64,000 nt of DNA from Nepenthes gracilis. Taxonomy: Eukaryota; Streptophyta; Magnoliopsida; Caryophyllales; Nepenthaceae. The position numbers and the translations under genes are program-made. Location of the stretch: the NCBI GenBank assembly GCA_033239525.1, contig BSYO01000003.1, positions 868,001-932,000 of the forward strand, written 5' to 3'. Under the pieces are notes generated by a model. The model was not told where the DNA came from and did not search any database. It was given only the letters and a program-made list of their open reading frames with translations. Within the stretch, counting starts at the first letter, position 1, and each line of letters begins with the position of its first letter. Shown here in pieces: positions 24,140 through 36,928 of this stretch.

Positions 24140-24874
24140 CATTGTGAAACTTTATACTTCAAATTTAGCACATGCATAGAAGTATAGTGCAAATTTTAAC
24201 TGGGTAATACAATGTACTTAAGTTTAGATATAAATTTTACACATTTTTCTAACAAATTAAAGAGAAATACACACATGTATTATAACTTCAAAAATCAGAA
24301 CGTACATAAATAATGAGACAATAATTGTTTAGAGAATTTAGCAAATGACAACCAAAAAAAAAAAGAAAAACTTAGAATGTACTTGCATTTACTTAATTCT
24401 CACCAAAAATTAGCTTGGATCAACTAAGTTGTGAGTTTTTCAGTTTTCTCTCTTTCTTCCTCTCTCTCTTTTCCTTAATCGTCTCTCTCTTATCTCTGGC
24501 AATTCTTTTAAAAATGATAGAAAAATGAGCCGGAGGTCACTTATATACCGCACAACGCTCGAGCATCGATTTAGGCACACGTCAAGCAACCTAGTGACAT
24601 CAGGAGTGACTTGAGCATGCCTTAAACAATAATGCCACTGTTTTTCACACAAGGGCACTGGTCGGGCGTCCTTCAGGTATCGGCAATCTATTTTTCAGGT
24701 TTGGGCATGCCTCAGGTACTAATCAAGCATCCCTCACTTGAAATATTTCAGTCTAATTGTAACTATTGAATCCAATTTTTTATATTTTTATAGCCTTAAT
24801 TTTAATTATTTTAATTTAATTAATTATAATTACCATAAATTAAGAATTCATACCTTACAATACTAATGTAATTA

Positions 24875-27800
24875 TGTCACATCTTGGGCCTAAAAATTTA
24901 ATTTATAATTCATTAATCAACAATTAAGTTAAATTATCTTTTAATCTTTAAAACTTAAAAATTCAACTGTTTAATCTATAGACTAAAATTTAAACTGAAA
25001 TCAAGATGCAAACTTGTAATAAAAACCGTTTAATGACTCATATAACATTTAAAAATTATATCACAAGACCAAAAAATCACATCCAATAATGGCTGAATAT
25101 CGATGACTACTTGATCTCAAATTATTTGTAAAGAAAAGTAGTTCAATTGAAAATTAAAATATTAAAAAAAATGAAACTTTTAAAAAATATTAAAATCAAG
25201 TTTAAATATAACCATCTTAACATCATCATCAACTGGCAGCCAAAAATAAATATTAATAGAAATAAAAATGAAATATAAGCATAATACCATTTAAACTGAT
25301 ATATCAACTAGTAGCTACAATTTGTTCCATCCATTTACATTGATGTTGCTATATTAAAGCATTTCATCACCCTAGAAATCGATTAAACAAGCAACCACGA
25401 TTCCAATTCCAATCCATTGCAAGATAATCCGAACTCTCTAACTTGAAATATTAGCAAAATTAATGTAAAAGTGAGTTAACCGCTTAATAAGCTATACATA
25501 ATTTTATGTGTGAATATATATCAACTAAATATATTGAAATTATGCCATGATTTAAAGTCTAAAATGTTAATAGCATTATTTTCATATAATTCATGCAAAA
25601 GTTGTATCTACAGTAATATAAATTATGCCAAAAGAACACAAATGTATAAAATATGTTCAAATCATATTAATATATGAAAAGGACCAATGATCGGTAATGA
25701 TCTCACCAATAAAATGATAATATGAAAACTCTGATTATGAATATTTCTATATAATCAAAAGTCATATATTATCATTAAAACTTATAAGTGGATTGATTAG
25801 ATATAATCCTATAGATAAAGCTAAATACTCTTTTCTAAAAAATGAATGATAGGTTTGATCTTTTATTTACTAATAAGATTTCAGAATATATCTGAATATA
25901 TTTTGTTAATTCTCTATAATGATTTATACTTAGTTAAATTTAAAACTTTATTAAAATATAAACATTTCTTAGTTTTTTTTATACAGTAAAAATACTCTTT
26001 TATGAGACTTTATATAAATTTTTTTCATATTTCTTAAAAATATATAAACTTGAACATATGGATATTAAATTGTTTAATTTAGAGGCGTGCATAAGTATTT
26101 GAATAGAAATCTATAAGAAATTAAAATAATTAAACAATTCTCACTATTTTTTTTATAAATAGATAATATATAAAAATATTAAAACTAAAAATTCAAAAAT
26201 TAAATATAGATTAACTAATTTTGTTTTCAAATATAAAATATGAAGGAAACTTCTCGATCCCAAATCACACAAAGGTTTCAACCCCTTAATAAATTAGCGG
26301 AATCAATGATAATAATAAATATTCAATATACGTAAAGAATATTTAAATCTAAATAATACAAATAATACGAGCATATAAATAAAGACAATAACAAATAACA
26401 ATAAATAGATAATTTTTGGTGATGAAGAAAAAAATTTAATAACCACGACTATTAAGAAAAATCCTCCGGGCTTCAATGGTAAAAAAAGATATGCACTATG
26501 AAAATCAACTTACAGACCGAATGGTAACTATGAGATAACCTAGCCAATTTACTCTCGTATTGTGATCTCTATCAAGGAATTCATCGAATTTATTCACGAC
26601 AATGAAATCTGATATCTTCCGATCTTCATCTCAATATCCCATCTCAAACTACTTAAATTGTTGAATACCACTGGAGCCCAGTGTCCATGCCACCGATGTC
26701 GCTACGAATGTTAACAGGCGGGAAGAGGTGTAAACGAGAAAACACAATGTGGAGGGAAAACTTTGTCAATGGAGGACAATCGTTGGTGTGAAATTTTCTA
26801 AAAAATGGAGTACAAGTACGATATGCTTTTCAAGAGAAAAGGCTCCCCAAAAGCCTGCCAGAATCAGTAGGGTTTAAAATATAAGACATCTATATATATA
26901 GAGCCTATTGTTTAAAAAATAAAAGAGCTGTTAGGAACAAAAAGGTCGCGCCACTCGAGCGCAGGATAAGGTTCGGGTGATTTCTCGCCCTGGCACTTAA
27001 GCGTGGGTTGGACACTTATTGAGTATCCCGGTTCTGAAAAACGCGCCTAGGTGGCGCCTCGGGGGATCATCGAGCCCTCGGTTCTGAAAAACCCGTCCGA
27101 GTGGCACCTCAGGCGCTCATCGAGCGCCCAGTACTGGAAGGCACACCTTGATGGCACCTCGGGTGCCCATCAAGCACCTCTCCCGGGAAGGTGTGGAATA
27201 AGCGAAGAGAAGGTGAGAACTCTAAGTATGTGATGATTATGACCTTCGGGTATGAGACTGATAAAGATCTTTTAGGCCGATATATTATTACAGATACCGA
27301 ATGTGCTGATAATAAACCAAATAAACAACCCGATATGATCATGAAATATACCAACATAAAATATGACTAATAAAATATGCATGAATAATTATATAAAAAT
27401 TTTGGATTTTTAAAAGCATATATTTAAAATTAGAAAACATACAATATCATTTGTACATAATTTAAAGGTATCCAAGGACATATCATAAAAATTTAGCATT
27501 TAAATATAGTTTATATTAATTCAATAGATGTAGTTCATAAAATTTAACAAAATGATACTACGATTCCATATATATTATGTCTAAAATAATTTAAATATAT
27601 ATTTAAAATATGTATAAATATTTAAAATAAAAATACTCAAAATTTATAGAAAAAATTAGTAATAAGAAAGTAAATTGTTTAAATGTACTTGCCATTATTT
27701 GATTTCTAGCAAAAAAATATTTGATTTCACATTAATATTTCATTCTCCTTTTTTCTCTCTATTTTTTTTTCTTTTTATTTTCTCTTAAAATTTCAACAAA

Positions 27801-28209
27801 AATTATTCAAAATCAGCCAAAGGCCTATTTATAAAAAAATAATACATGTATGTCAATTAGGTACTGATCAGGTATTGATACACAATTTGTACTACGCACA
27901 AGCGCCCTTCAAGTAGGCATCAGATGCCAATATTGTGTTCCAAATATGTACGTGTATTGATTGGGTACATATCAGACATAAAACATTATGTATAAAATAT
28001 ATATAAGTGCTCTAGAGATTTTTATCAAGTGTATGCCTACTATCCAAGATGAGTATGAGTATCAGTCAGGTATAAATTAAATGTTATTCGACTTAATTTA
28101 TTCTAGTTCGAAATAATTTTTAACCTAAAATCTCAATTGTTATAAAAAAATTATTAATTTAATTAAATTAATTATTATTAAAAAAATATTTTAAGATCTA
28201 TACCTTACA
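24875..28209 (+). repeat. Giant solo LTR, 3335 bp, with target duplication AATTA
   Basis: It starts TGTCACATCTTGGGCC and ends TACCTTACA. It is flanked by AATTA at 24870-24874 and 28210-28214, an exact 5-bp match. It has an 'acttataagtgg..' block (~25781), a GC-rich tandem repeat (27029-27183) and a CT-rich run (27740-27790). It carries no coding domain. The start motif is shared in outline with the LTRs at 20384, 53212 and 57227. Confidence 0.8.
27029..27183. repeat. Three-copy ~50-bp GC-rich tandem repeat
   Basis: Units start near 27029, 27079 and 27130. They share the plan (cggttctgaaaaac / agtactggaaggc), then a 'ggcacctc' or 'ggcgcctc' block, then 'catc(g/a)agc'. The repeat sits inside the giant solo LTR and stands out from its AT-rich surroundings. 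A more decayed sequence of the same type may be present at 24545-24740. Confidence 0.65.
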
Positions 28210-28306
28210 AATTATATTATTTTTATTAATTTTTATCTGTAATTTATATATTAATATTATTATTTTGTAATTTAATTATTATTTATGATAGATAAATTTT
28301 CTAATT

Positions 28307-28594
28307 TCAGTAGTAAAGGCATATGAAAAAAATATTCCGATACTCTCACATCGACCATGTCACATTAACGTGTTGATAATGATTATAAAATATTAGAAAG
28401 ATAATCTACCTAAATACCACTATTATTCCTAATTCTGGTCACCTTCATAAATTATTCAAATGATATAATTTTTTGAAATTAAATTAGTTAATAGCTAAAA
28501 ACGAATTATTTATTAAAAAAAATATAATAAAATGATTATTCTTGCAACAATTCCGAAGTTACCAAACTCAGTAGTAAAGGCATATAAAAAAAAT
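28307..28594. repeat. Pair of 27-bp direct repeats 261 bp apart
   Basis: The sequence tcagtagtaaaggcatat(g/a)aaaaaaat occurs at 28307-28333 and again at 28568-28594 with one mismatch. It brackets about 230 bp of AT-rich DNA. It could mark a small duplication or a filler-DNA repair event. Confidence 0.7.
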
Positions 28595-29035
28595 GATGAT
28601 TATTATTATTAGGTATTATTATTTTATGTTATTATTATTATTCTTAGTACATATTATTATTATTATTATTATTACATATTATTATTATTATTATTATTAC
28701 ATATTATTATTATTATTAGGTATTATTATTATATATTATTATTATGTATTATTATTATTTTATTATTATTATTATTATTTATTAGATATTATTATTATTA
28801 TATATTATTATTATTATTATTACAATTATCATTATTATTATTACTATTTCCACCTTATTCCTCATACTATTCTACAAACCAAATAATGAAATACTAATTC
28901 TTATCTTATTTTATTCCAACAACCAAATATAAGAATAACAATTTCAACTCTATTTCCATCATTTTCTATTCATTAGAATAACTATTCTATTTCCACCTTA
29001 TTCTATTCTAACAACCAAACACACCGTTAAAGCAA
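28595..29035. repeat. Imperfect (ATT)n block followed by MITE-like end
   Basis: An interrupted ATT repeat runs from about 28595 to 28850. The following 28855-29035 contains three repeats of 'acaaccaaat/acaaccaaac' and 'ctatttccaccttattc' and ends ccaaacacaccgttaa. That ending resembles the common plant terminal sequence of small non-autonomous DNA elements. The opposite terminus is not visible. The 97-codon Tyr/Ile/Leu frame over the ATT run is not a gene. Confidence 0.45.
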
Positions 29036-29984
29036 TACATGAAAAAAATACAAGAGATATAGTAATTATTTCTAACTCAAACAGAACTAATATTTTTAGA
29101 CGACATAGGACTAAGAGCTTTTTAGTACAATCAAAAACTGAATCTAAAATGACTAATAGAATATATAACTTACTTTAAAAATCTTTTTCTTATAGTATAA
29201 GATTACAAATTTAAAATGTACATACAAGTCTAAATATGTAAAAATAACTTAACTATTTATCTTTTTTTATAATTTAAATACAAATTAATTATTTTAATTT
29301 TTTAAAATAGTAATATATAACCATTGCATAATAATTTACTTTATATTTGTATTACTATATATTAAATTTATAAAAATTAAAAATTAACCAAATTTATTAA
29401 TTTTAAAAATTTTTATGTACTCACACGTACACTATTTTCATATTTTCTTAAACAATTAATACTATTATAGATGAAGATAAAATATTAAATAAAATTTTTC
29501 TACTATTTTTAATAATATTTTAAATAACAATACTCTTAATTTTTCTTTATTTAAATCATAATTTAAAAAAAAAAAACTAAATGACAAATTATTCCGTGTG
29601 TGAAAGATATTTTATAGTTTATTTTACATTTCCTTCCTCAATTCGCAAACAAATTATTTGAGTCTATCACTAAAAAAATAGAAGATCATCAGTATGTCAC
29701 CATTCCACACCATCTCGTCAGTCCTACCACACCCTACATCAAGCCGAATTCCATTAACTCTCGTTTGACTCCATATATGGCCATGGAGTATAGAGTTGAA
29801 TATGCTCACCTTGGATCCATAAGATCAACAATTTTCTGAAGAGGGAAATGAACTCGATCAAACAAACACAAAGGAAACGTGTGACCAGACATCAGTGAAC
29901 CCCAATCACAAATTTTGTTACCTCGAATGAGATTCTTCCCTCCTTTTATGTGGGGGAGTGCAGAGGGAGTAAATTGTAAGTTAC
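29036..29984. other. Intergenic, downstream of ARF-GAP gene
   Basis: AT-rich DNA. The part nearest 29984 should contain the 3' untranslated region of the minus-strand ARF-GAP gene. I could not place a polyadenylation signal with confidence. Confidence 0.5.
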
Positions 29985-32900
29985 CTATTGTCCAAGAGGC
30001 ATCCACTCAAGTTCTAAATGTAGCTCCCCAGATTCCACGTTCTGAAGCTTAAGTGATACCTTTTGTTTCACTTTTCCATCCTCAATGTTAATGGTGCTAT
30101 CCTCTATAAGGGCGTTATCATTTGATTTCAGCCACTTTCCAATCTGCATATCAGCAAACATGCCTGGGTCTCCATACGCCATTGCAGAGGTAATTAACGG
30201 CTGGATATCAACTTCCACTTCACCCATGATGTCGTCAGCCGAAAATCTATCATAATCGAACACTTGCTGAAATATCAAGCATGAATTGGTGAGCTAAGCA
30301 GTCCGATGACAATATAACAAAAATATGAGGCAACCCAGTACATGAATATCCTGTTTTACATGAGATCCACCATATTGTACCTATTGTATGTGGTCTATGA
30401 TCAGAGCATCAGCACTTCTAAAAACGTTCATGAATATAAAGGAACAGTTCTTGTAAGTTTTCATAAAGGAACAGTTCTCAGCTATCTTGTGATGCATATA
30501 AAGAGGACAACTACGGTCATTAAAATATATAATAACCATGCACTAGGTGTGGACCAGGTGGCAAGTTCAAAAGCCGGAGCTGATTGGTCATGATCAGTGT
30601 CTCAGGATAAAGCAACTTCACAGGGGGCTAATTCTACTGTCCGAACTAGACCAGAACATATTCATCAGAATGGGCAACAATAGAACAGCAGACAGCAGAT
30701 GAAGAATTGCTGTAGAGAACAGTAACGCCATTTGAATGCTATTTTAAGGACTTACAGAGAGCTACTGTTGAAAACCATAGTACAGCAATACATGGAAGGA
30801 AATATGGCATTCATCAAAGCAACTTAATTAGACAAAGAAAATGTATGTTGACAGTGACACAGCAAAGGATTAGTGTGAAGAAATTGATGCAGACAGTAGA
30901 AGTCAAGACTAGGATGAGAAACTGAGAGAGAAGATCCTAGTAATCAGGTAAGAAAATGAGAGGAGAAGCTTACCACCCTCAAGGGCCTATAGCGTTGAGG
31001 AACTGAGACCATGAGCTCCTCATTCCAAACTGGGTTCAAGTTGCTCTTGACCACAGATGTCTGCACAGTCTGCAAAGAACATCGACAATTCAACCGGTTA
31101 AGTATCATCCTTCAGTGCTACAAAACCAAAAAAGAGAGTGCACGCACATGCGTGAGAGTGAGAGAGAGAGAGAGAGGAAACATGAATTACAATGCTGAAA
31201 TATCAGGATTTAAAAATCTACAAAATATAGAGCCTGACCTGTTGGCCTAGGGTCAGAACAACGTAAGGATCACTGGACAGCATATCTCTGATAGCCAAAT
31301 TTGTCCCTTTCACCACTTTGACCTTCAATACTCCAATAAATTCCACCATTCCTTCCTGTTACAAAATCCAATATTAGAAAACAGAATACTACGCAGGAGC
31401 AGTTAGATTATCATATTCATAAATTTTCAAGGACAAATAAGCTGGTTCAACAGGACCTGCGTGAGTATCTCACAACCCACACTGCAAACTACATGTGTGT
31501 ATATCATGAAACATCGATAGCAATTCGAGTGAGCCAAGGAAGTTCCAGAATGACATCACAAACAGTCTGTAAGGCTACTTTGCTTGGTATCTAAGATTTT
31601 CAATCCAGACCATTGTTTACCTCAAACCTCACAGAAGAAACAAAATTGTTAAGTGGATGTCGAAGAGAAGAAAGCCAGGATGAGAACTTAACCGAATTCT
31701 CTGATCTCTTTGATGAACCTGCACTTTGAAAACTATTCATCAGTCTTTTGGAAAAGCTGGGCTGAAGAGAACTATTTCCAGAAGACATGGACACAATACG
31801 CAAGCTTGGTTTCAAAAATTCTTGAAGCTCATACTTTGACCTACATCAGAAGTGAAAAATTAAATATATTCATCAGAAGCTCACAATCCTACAAAGAACT
31901 TGTCATTGTATAAGAAAATCATGGAAATGGGCAGAGGTTACATAATAGCCATCCACCACTCAAAATTCTGAGTGTAAGGTTGCACAAAGGCAGACTTACA
32001 GTTTGGCACATTGCTAGGGTTTTCCAGCGAGAAATTGTAAATTAACACAATGTGACCAAACTCTTGCTCTTGAAATAGTCTAAACCAAGTGCAGGACAAA
32101 AAACAGATCAGAAATATACAGGAAACAATAAATGAGCTTTATCAACCTGATGAATCTCATGCGATCCTCATGATTTGCATCGGGTCCAGGCTTTGAGTAC
32201 CCTTCTGGAATATATGCCTCATAAATTGCATTAGCAGCAGCATTTCCTCCAACCTCAACCATTGCATCAACATCCTCATCAGACCAAGCATCCAATGTGA
32301 CAGACAAAACCTGAACATAAACATATGATGTCACTCAAAGAAAGTGCAAGCTTGGAAGAATAAGGTGAAAAAGAAAGCAAAGGAGAGAGAATCATGATGC
32401 AGAATTTTTCTGACTCCACAAATCCAGAAACTAGATGCAAGATATACATAAAGGCGATAAATTAGACATATGATGGTGCAAGAAGAGTTTGCCATAGAGG
32501 TATTTAAATTGTGACAGGATACACAACTACACATATCTCAAATGCGGATACAATGCTGAGCAATGGTAAATGATGATTCAAAATTTTCAGATTTGTGCTT
32601 CAGGAGGTTTAAAATAAATTGGATACTTTCAGGATGGTGATAGCAATCATGATAGAAAAAGATTTCTTCAGTGGTCATTCTATGAGAAGAAAACATTTGA
32701 AGAAATAACATGTAAATCTGATGGTGTTAAACTTGTATATTTCCTGCCAAAGTTCATTGAAGGCTAAGTATGAGTATTGACGCATAGATTCATTTTTCTC
32801 CAGCTTCACACAATCAGCAAACTGCCACGTAATTTCCCGAAAGAAAACTAGATATGAATCTTCTGCTGTCTAAACTTATTAATGGTACAAGATGTGCATG

Positions 32901-35900
32901 ATATCTCATATTTTTGCTTTTATAAGTATGCCGTCTTGCCTTTCACATTTATAAAAACATGAGTACAACCAGCAGACACACGATCTTTCATCTTTTTTTT
33001 TTAAGGGGGGGGGGAGAGGGGGCAGAAAGATTATTCAATCTTCAAATTCATCCATCTTATTCCTTCTTTTTTTTTTTCAAATAAATAAACAAATGAAAAG
33101 GAAGTACTAAAATTCATATTCACTCACCCAAAGTCAAAGATGTTTATGAAGGAAAACTGAAAATGCCCACACCAGCAAACCTGATGTTAAGACAGCTTGT
33201 GATCATGAATTAACAGGACTCCCAGTGGTCATAGTATTTTAAAACATAAAGCTAGGTAGACATCATTTTCATTTTTATCCCACAAAAATTGATTGGATTG
33301 ATAACATGAAGAGAAAACACGTAATCTATCTTGTAATTTCCTCTTTATAATCATGAAATAGAAACAGCAATCCTGCAGTGTCACCTTTGATATATGTGAC
33401 CCAAGACTTCTATGGACGCCACAGCATTTTAAGCATATAAAGACTCCCATGTTAGCTGATCTGTAAAACAGAACAAACTGGGTAACTGAGCACATGCAGA
33501 AGTTTGCTTAAAGCAACAATGTCATGGGAATTAATTCTTTGATGTCCCCATTTCAGAAATATGGATGTTCCACGTACACTTCATGTACTATGTACACAAA
33601 ATAGCAGAAAAAGAATCTCATGGGGTGTCAAATTTTGATTTGCCAATTTTACGGGTATCTCCATGAATAATCAATATACATATTAGCCAGTTGATCTTGC
33701 ATCCATAATTTGTTTATTGAAGCTCCATCGGAAAGTAAATCACTGTCAGTCAAGAGCAGCAAGTGTGAGTGATCTCCTCTACACAATATTGCAATAAGCA
33801 CAATAAAAAACACAACAAGGAAGGCCTAGAAACATTTTCCAAGAGCTATTCCCTACAATTACATATTTGCCAGTTGATCTTGCATCCATAATTTGTTTAT
33901 TGAAGATCTTGCATCCATAATTTGTTTATTGAAGCTCCATCAGAAAGTAAATCACTGTGAGTGATCTCTCCAAGGCTTACGCTATTCCCTATGATTTTCA
34001 GTGGCTTAATTTTTTCAAGAAAAAGTTGTGACTCGAATTGATAAATGTTGGCTAACTAGACTTCGCAACCATAACTTGAGGACATAGTTTTGCTCATAGA
34101 AGGATTTTGTAACAGTCATAGAGAGAATTTCATGGGCTGGATACTTTTGGGCTTTATGTGCATTAAGAAACAGTAAAAATACGAATGTTCATTGGATGGA
34201 GTCAAGATATATTTGGACGATGAGATGTAATAGATACATTATGTGCAACAAATTATAATGCTGCCGCATCAGTGTTTCGAAGGATCTTGAAAACTCTGTT
34301 GCTGCGAAGTTGGCATTTCAATCTGACCAGAAAGCTAGATTTAACAGTTCACTAGAAGAAAAATGATGCAAAAAAATGCAAGAAAACATGCCCAGAACTC
34401 TTAATGGATCCAAATTAAAACACATAAGGAAAGTTCCAAAGCAAAAGATAATATTGAGTTCTCTTCTCTGAGTAAAAAGCGTAGGGAGTTAGCATGGTAT
34501 TTTTTAAGTTTGATCATCTTTCATTTCACAACTAGCTTTCTTAGAGGGTTTCAATGGTACACCTTAATGTTCATTAGATTTGTAATGTAATCACAAGTCC
34601 AAGAATGTTGTATATAATTGTCACCAAGTGCTCAAGTCACTTCTTCCTGCATATGTAACTAAAGCGCTGACATCAACATTTCACATCACTCAAGCTGATG
34701 GGGCCACCATCTACTAGCATTTTAGAATTGATAAGCTTCAGGAAAAAAAATGAATAAAAGAAAACTGATGGCAGTATAAAAAACCATATACTTTCAGGCA
34801 ACTTTCTATAAAAAAACTGAGAAATTAAATCTTCTATGAGGTAAATGCAGTTATGTTCACAAAAGCTGCTTTCACTCCACCTGAAGCGTAGGTGTCATTG
34901 CAAGTTGAAACATGGAAAACTTATATCGACGGCACCTATAGCGGAGCTATAAAATTGTTCTTCTGATTCCAAACAGGTAATGCATATACATGCTGTAAAA
35001 ATATCATTGTGAGTTTGATACATGTACGGATGCATTTTAGGGACCCAGAGGGAAAGAGAACATTGCCCTTTAGGATACAGGTCTGCTGGCTACAGCTTCA
35101 CACACCCAGTACATTGGGTGCAAATTATAGAGATTCATGTAAGAATGCTACCATTGATTTCAACGAAGAGTCTAGCTTCTCCCAGCGTGCAAATCTTGCT
35201 CAATTGAAGATTGTACTTTAATAGACAAATAAGACATATAGACCTAAAAAACTCAATTTTTAAAACAAGAAAAATAAGTTTTCCTCAGTGATAGTTAAGG
35301 ATTTGAAGTTGATCCATGGTGCAAATCATACAACACTTTGTTTCTCATGTCCATGGCCATGTAGGGCCTAGTTACTACTCAAACTCATCTTGTTTGTTCA
35401 ATCCTTTCTGCCCAAGGGCCCAAAACTAAATAACTACGCAAAAAGTAAGGCCGGAAGGAACAAAAGACTAAATAAAAAGTTCACTAAAAGGTTGAAAAGA
35501 GCATTGTGTTCATTGTAAAATAGAAAAAGAAAGGCAGATGTCATCTTTTCTTTTCTAGTGAGTACTCTCAAGAAGTGTGAAGGAGATCCAGAAAGTGTAA
35601 AGAACAGAGGTAAAAATCTGTCCTGGGAATAACAGATTAGCTGGCTTGGCAAAACTGAGAGGAGGGGGGAGATCAAGTCAGTTGAAAAGAGCTGCAACGG
35701 CTGCTGTGATTTACTTTGGAGATAAAGAAGCTGCAGAGGGAGGCAGAAGATCCCTAGAGAGTTGGTTGCACTTATCAAACTTATTTGGCCCTTAAATCCC
35801 ATGATGCATAGCCAGTGTATGCCTGAAATGTAAGTGTCCTTGAAAGTTGAGCAATAAAAATTCTTTTACCAACCAAATAAAGAAAAAGAAAAGGAGTGAG

Positions 35901-36928
35901 GATGTCAAGTAACATGAAAAGATCTACCTTTCCGTCTTTTCTTCAGATATTCCTGAAATTCCAATCAAGAGATGCTCCATCTAAGGTGTACAAGCTAGAA
36001 ATAGAAGCCTTATGGAGCTTAGAATATGATAACAGAAAAATAAAGTTATGCAAAAGCAGATGTTCCCTCCTAAAAACTCTTCCCAACATTGGCAGCACAT
36101 CACCATTATGTCTTACTAATGCAAGAATTCGCAAATTCCTGCTGAAGTAGACTTCAAAAGGCTCACATGAGTGACAAAAAATTTATTTTGCATGAGCATT
36201 CGTGAAACTACCAAACAGAAAAAAAAGGAAAGATGGTAGGCTTCATGGTGATGGAACATACGCCCACTTAGGATTTGGGGTGCCACAATCAGCACATACT
36301 CGATTGTCCTTTAGAAGCAGTAATTCCTTTAATCTCCGTTTACCTGATGGAATAATTAAAAAAATAAAAAACAAAGCAAAAACTTAGCAACATGAAAACA
36401 AAAGATTCATAATTTCTTGTTACTTCTGGCTGTCTCTTTCTTTTGGCTTTTTTTCACACTTTGATGCTAATTTTAAAATTCCAAATTTGTAATGATATGA
36501 TATCACACTGATAGTGTTAGCTTATGGAACGGTGATGAAACAGTATTGCATTGAAAAACAATAGAATATAAGGTCTTGTGCATAATGTGAAATGCATTGT
36601 ATTGAATTGAAAAGTTACAAATATAGGTCCTAAGCATATTTCTATGAAAGAAACAAGCCAATACAACATTTTTTTTCTTTCTTCTTCTCAATTGTTCCTT
36701 CTTACTGGTCTGGTGTAGTTGGGGAGTTGGTAACTGAATAAAAAATGCCCACTGTAATAGTAGAAGAGATACCATGTCAAGGTCATTGGAAAGTAAAAAT
36801 ATATTTTTCATGCACACGATTTACAAAACCATATCTAAGTTGAAGGATTTTAAATATTTTTTATGATACCAAGGAAGTACAAGAACAATACCTGATATGA
36901 ATGTATTAAGCTCTGAGTGGCTATTCAT
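29985..36928 (-). CDS. AGD12: ARF-GAP with C2 domain (AGD12/ZAC type), complete
   Basis: A GTPase-activating protein for Arf GTPases in vesicle traffic, with a C2 domain that binds membrane lipids, often with Ca2+. Minus-strand coding exons are 36892-36928, 36262-36343, 33385-33460, 32147-32310, 31693-31840, 31239-31355, 30974-31069 and 29985-30266. They sum to 1002 nt, giving 333 aa plus TAG, in phase at every join; Arabidopsis AGD12 is 337 aa. The protein starts MNSHSEL. The ARF-GAP zinc finger is C-X2-C-X16-C-X2-C (CADC..CLKC, residues ~32-55), with the arginine finger in GVHRSLG. The C2 domain starts near residue 178 (EGMVEFIGVLKV). It has SSDPYVV and FDYDRFSADDIMG, which carry the calcium-loop aspartates, and the protein ends ..EWMPLGQ. 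Weak points are the exon 5 donor (TCG|GTTAAG, with a later alternative at ~31620) and the tiny first coding exon of 37 nt, inferred from phase and sequence. Confidence 0.88.
33685..33970. repeat. Intronic direct repeats in ARF-GAP intron
   Basis: The block gccagttgatcttgcatcc.. through ..aagtaaatcactgt is present at about 33687-33748 and again at about 33868-33958. The second copy has an extra internal tandem duplication of the 29-bp piece starting gatcttgcatccataattt. The repeats lie in the intron between the two halves of the zinc-finger region and have no evident splice role. Confidence 0.75.

Larger units (their letters stand above)
19462..24859 (+). repeat. Composite old LTR (outer), interrupted by two nested LTRs
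   Basis: The left part (about 19462-20383) has the 'gtgagccaaaaactca' block (~19708) and a 'gggttatctac...ctctatagacaggg' block (~20034-20066). The right part (22843-24859, minus the nested solo LTR) has a CT-rich run at 24445-24495 and ends ATACCTTACA. The same order of blocks and the same end occur in the solo LTR at 24875-28209. The right flank ATACT also occurs at 19457-19461, but the expected TG start is missing there, so the left end is tentative. Confidence 0.5.

Noticed and set aside
28593..28886. 97-codon Tyr/Ile/Leu-rich frame
   Set aside because: Direct product of an ATT microsatellite.
35434..35802. 122-codon minus-strand frame in ARF-GAP intron
   Set aside because: No domain, and no splice signals that would add it to the gene in phase.
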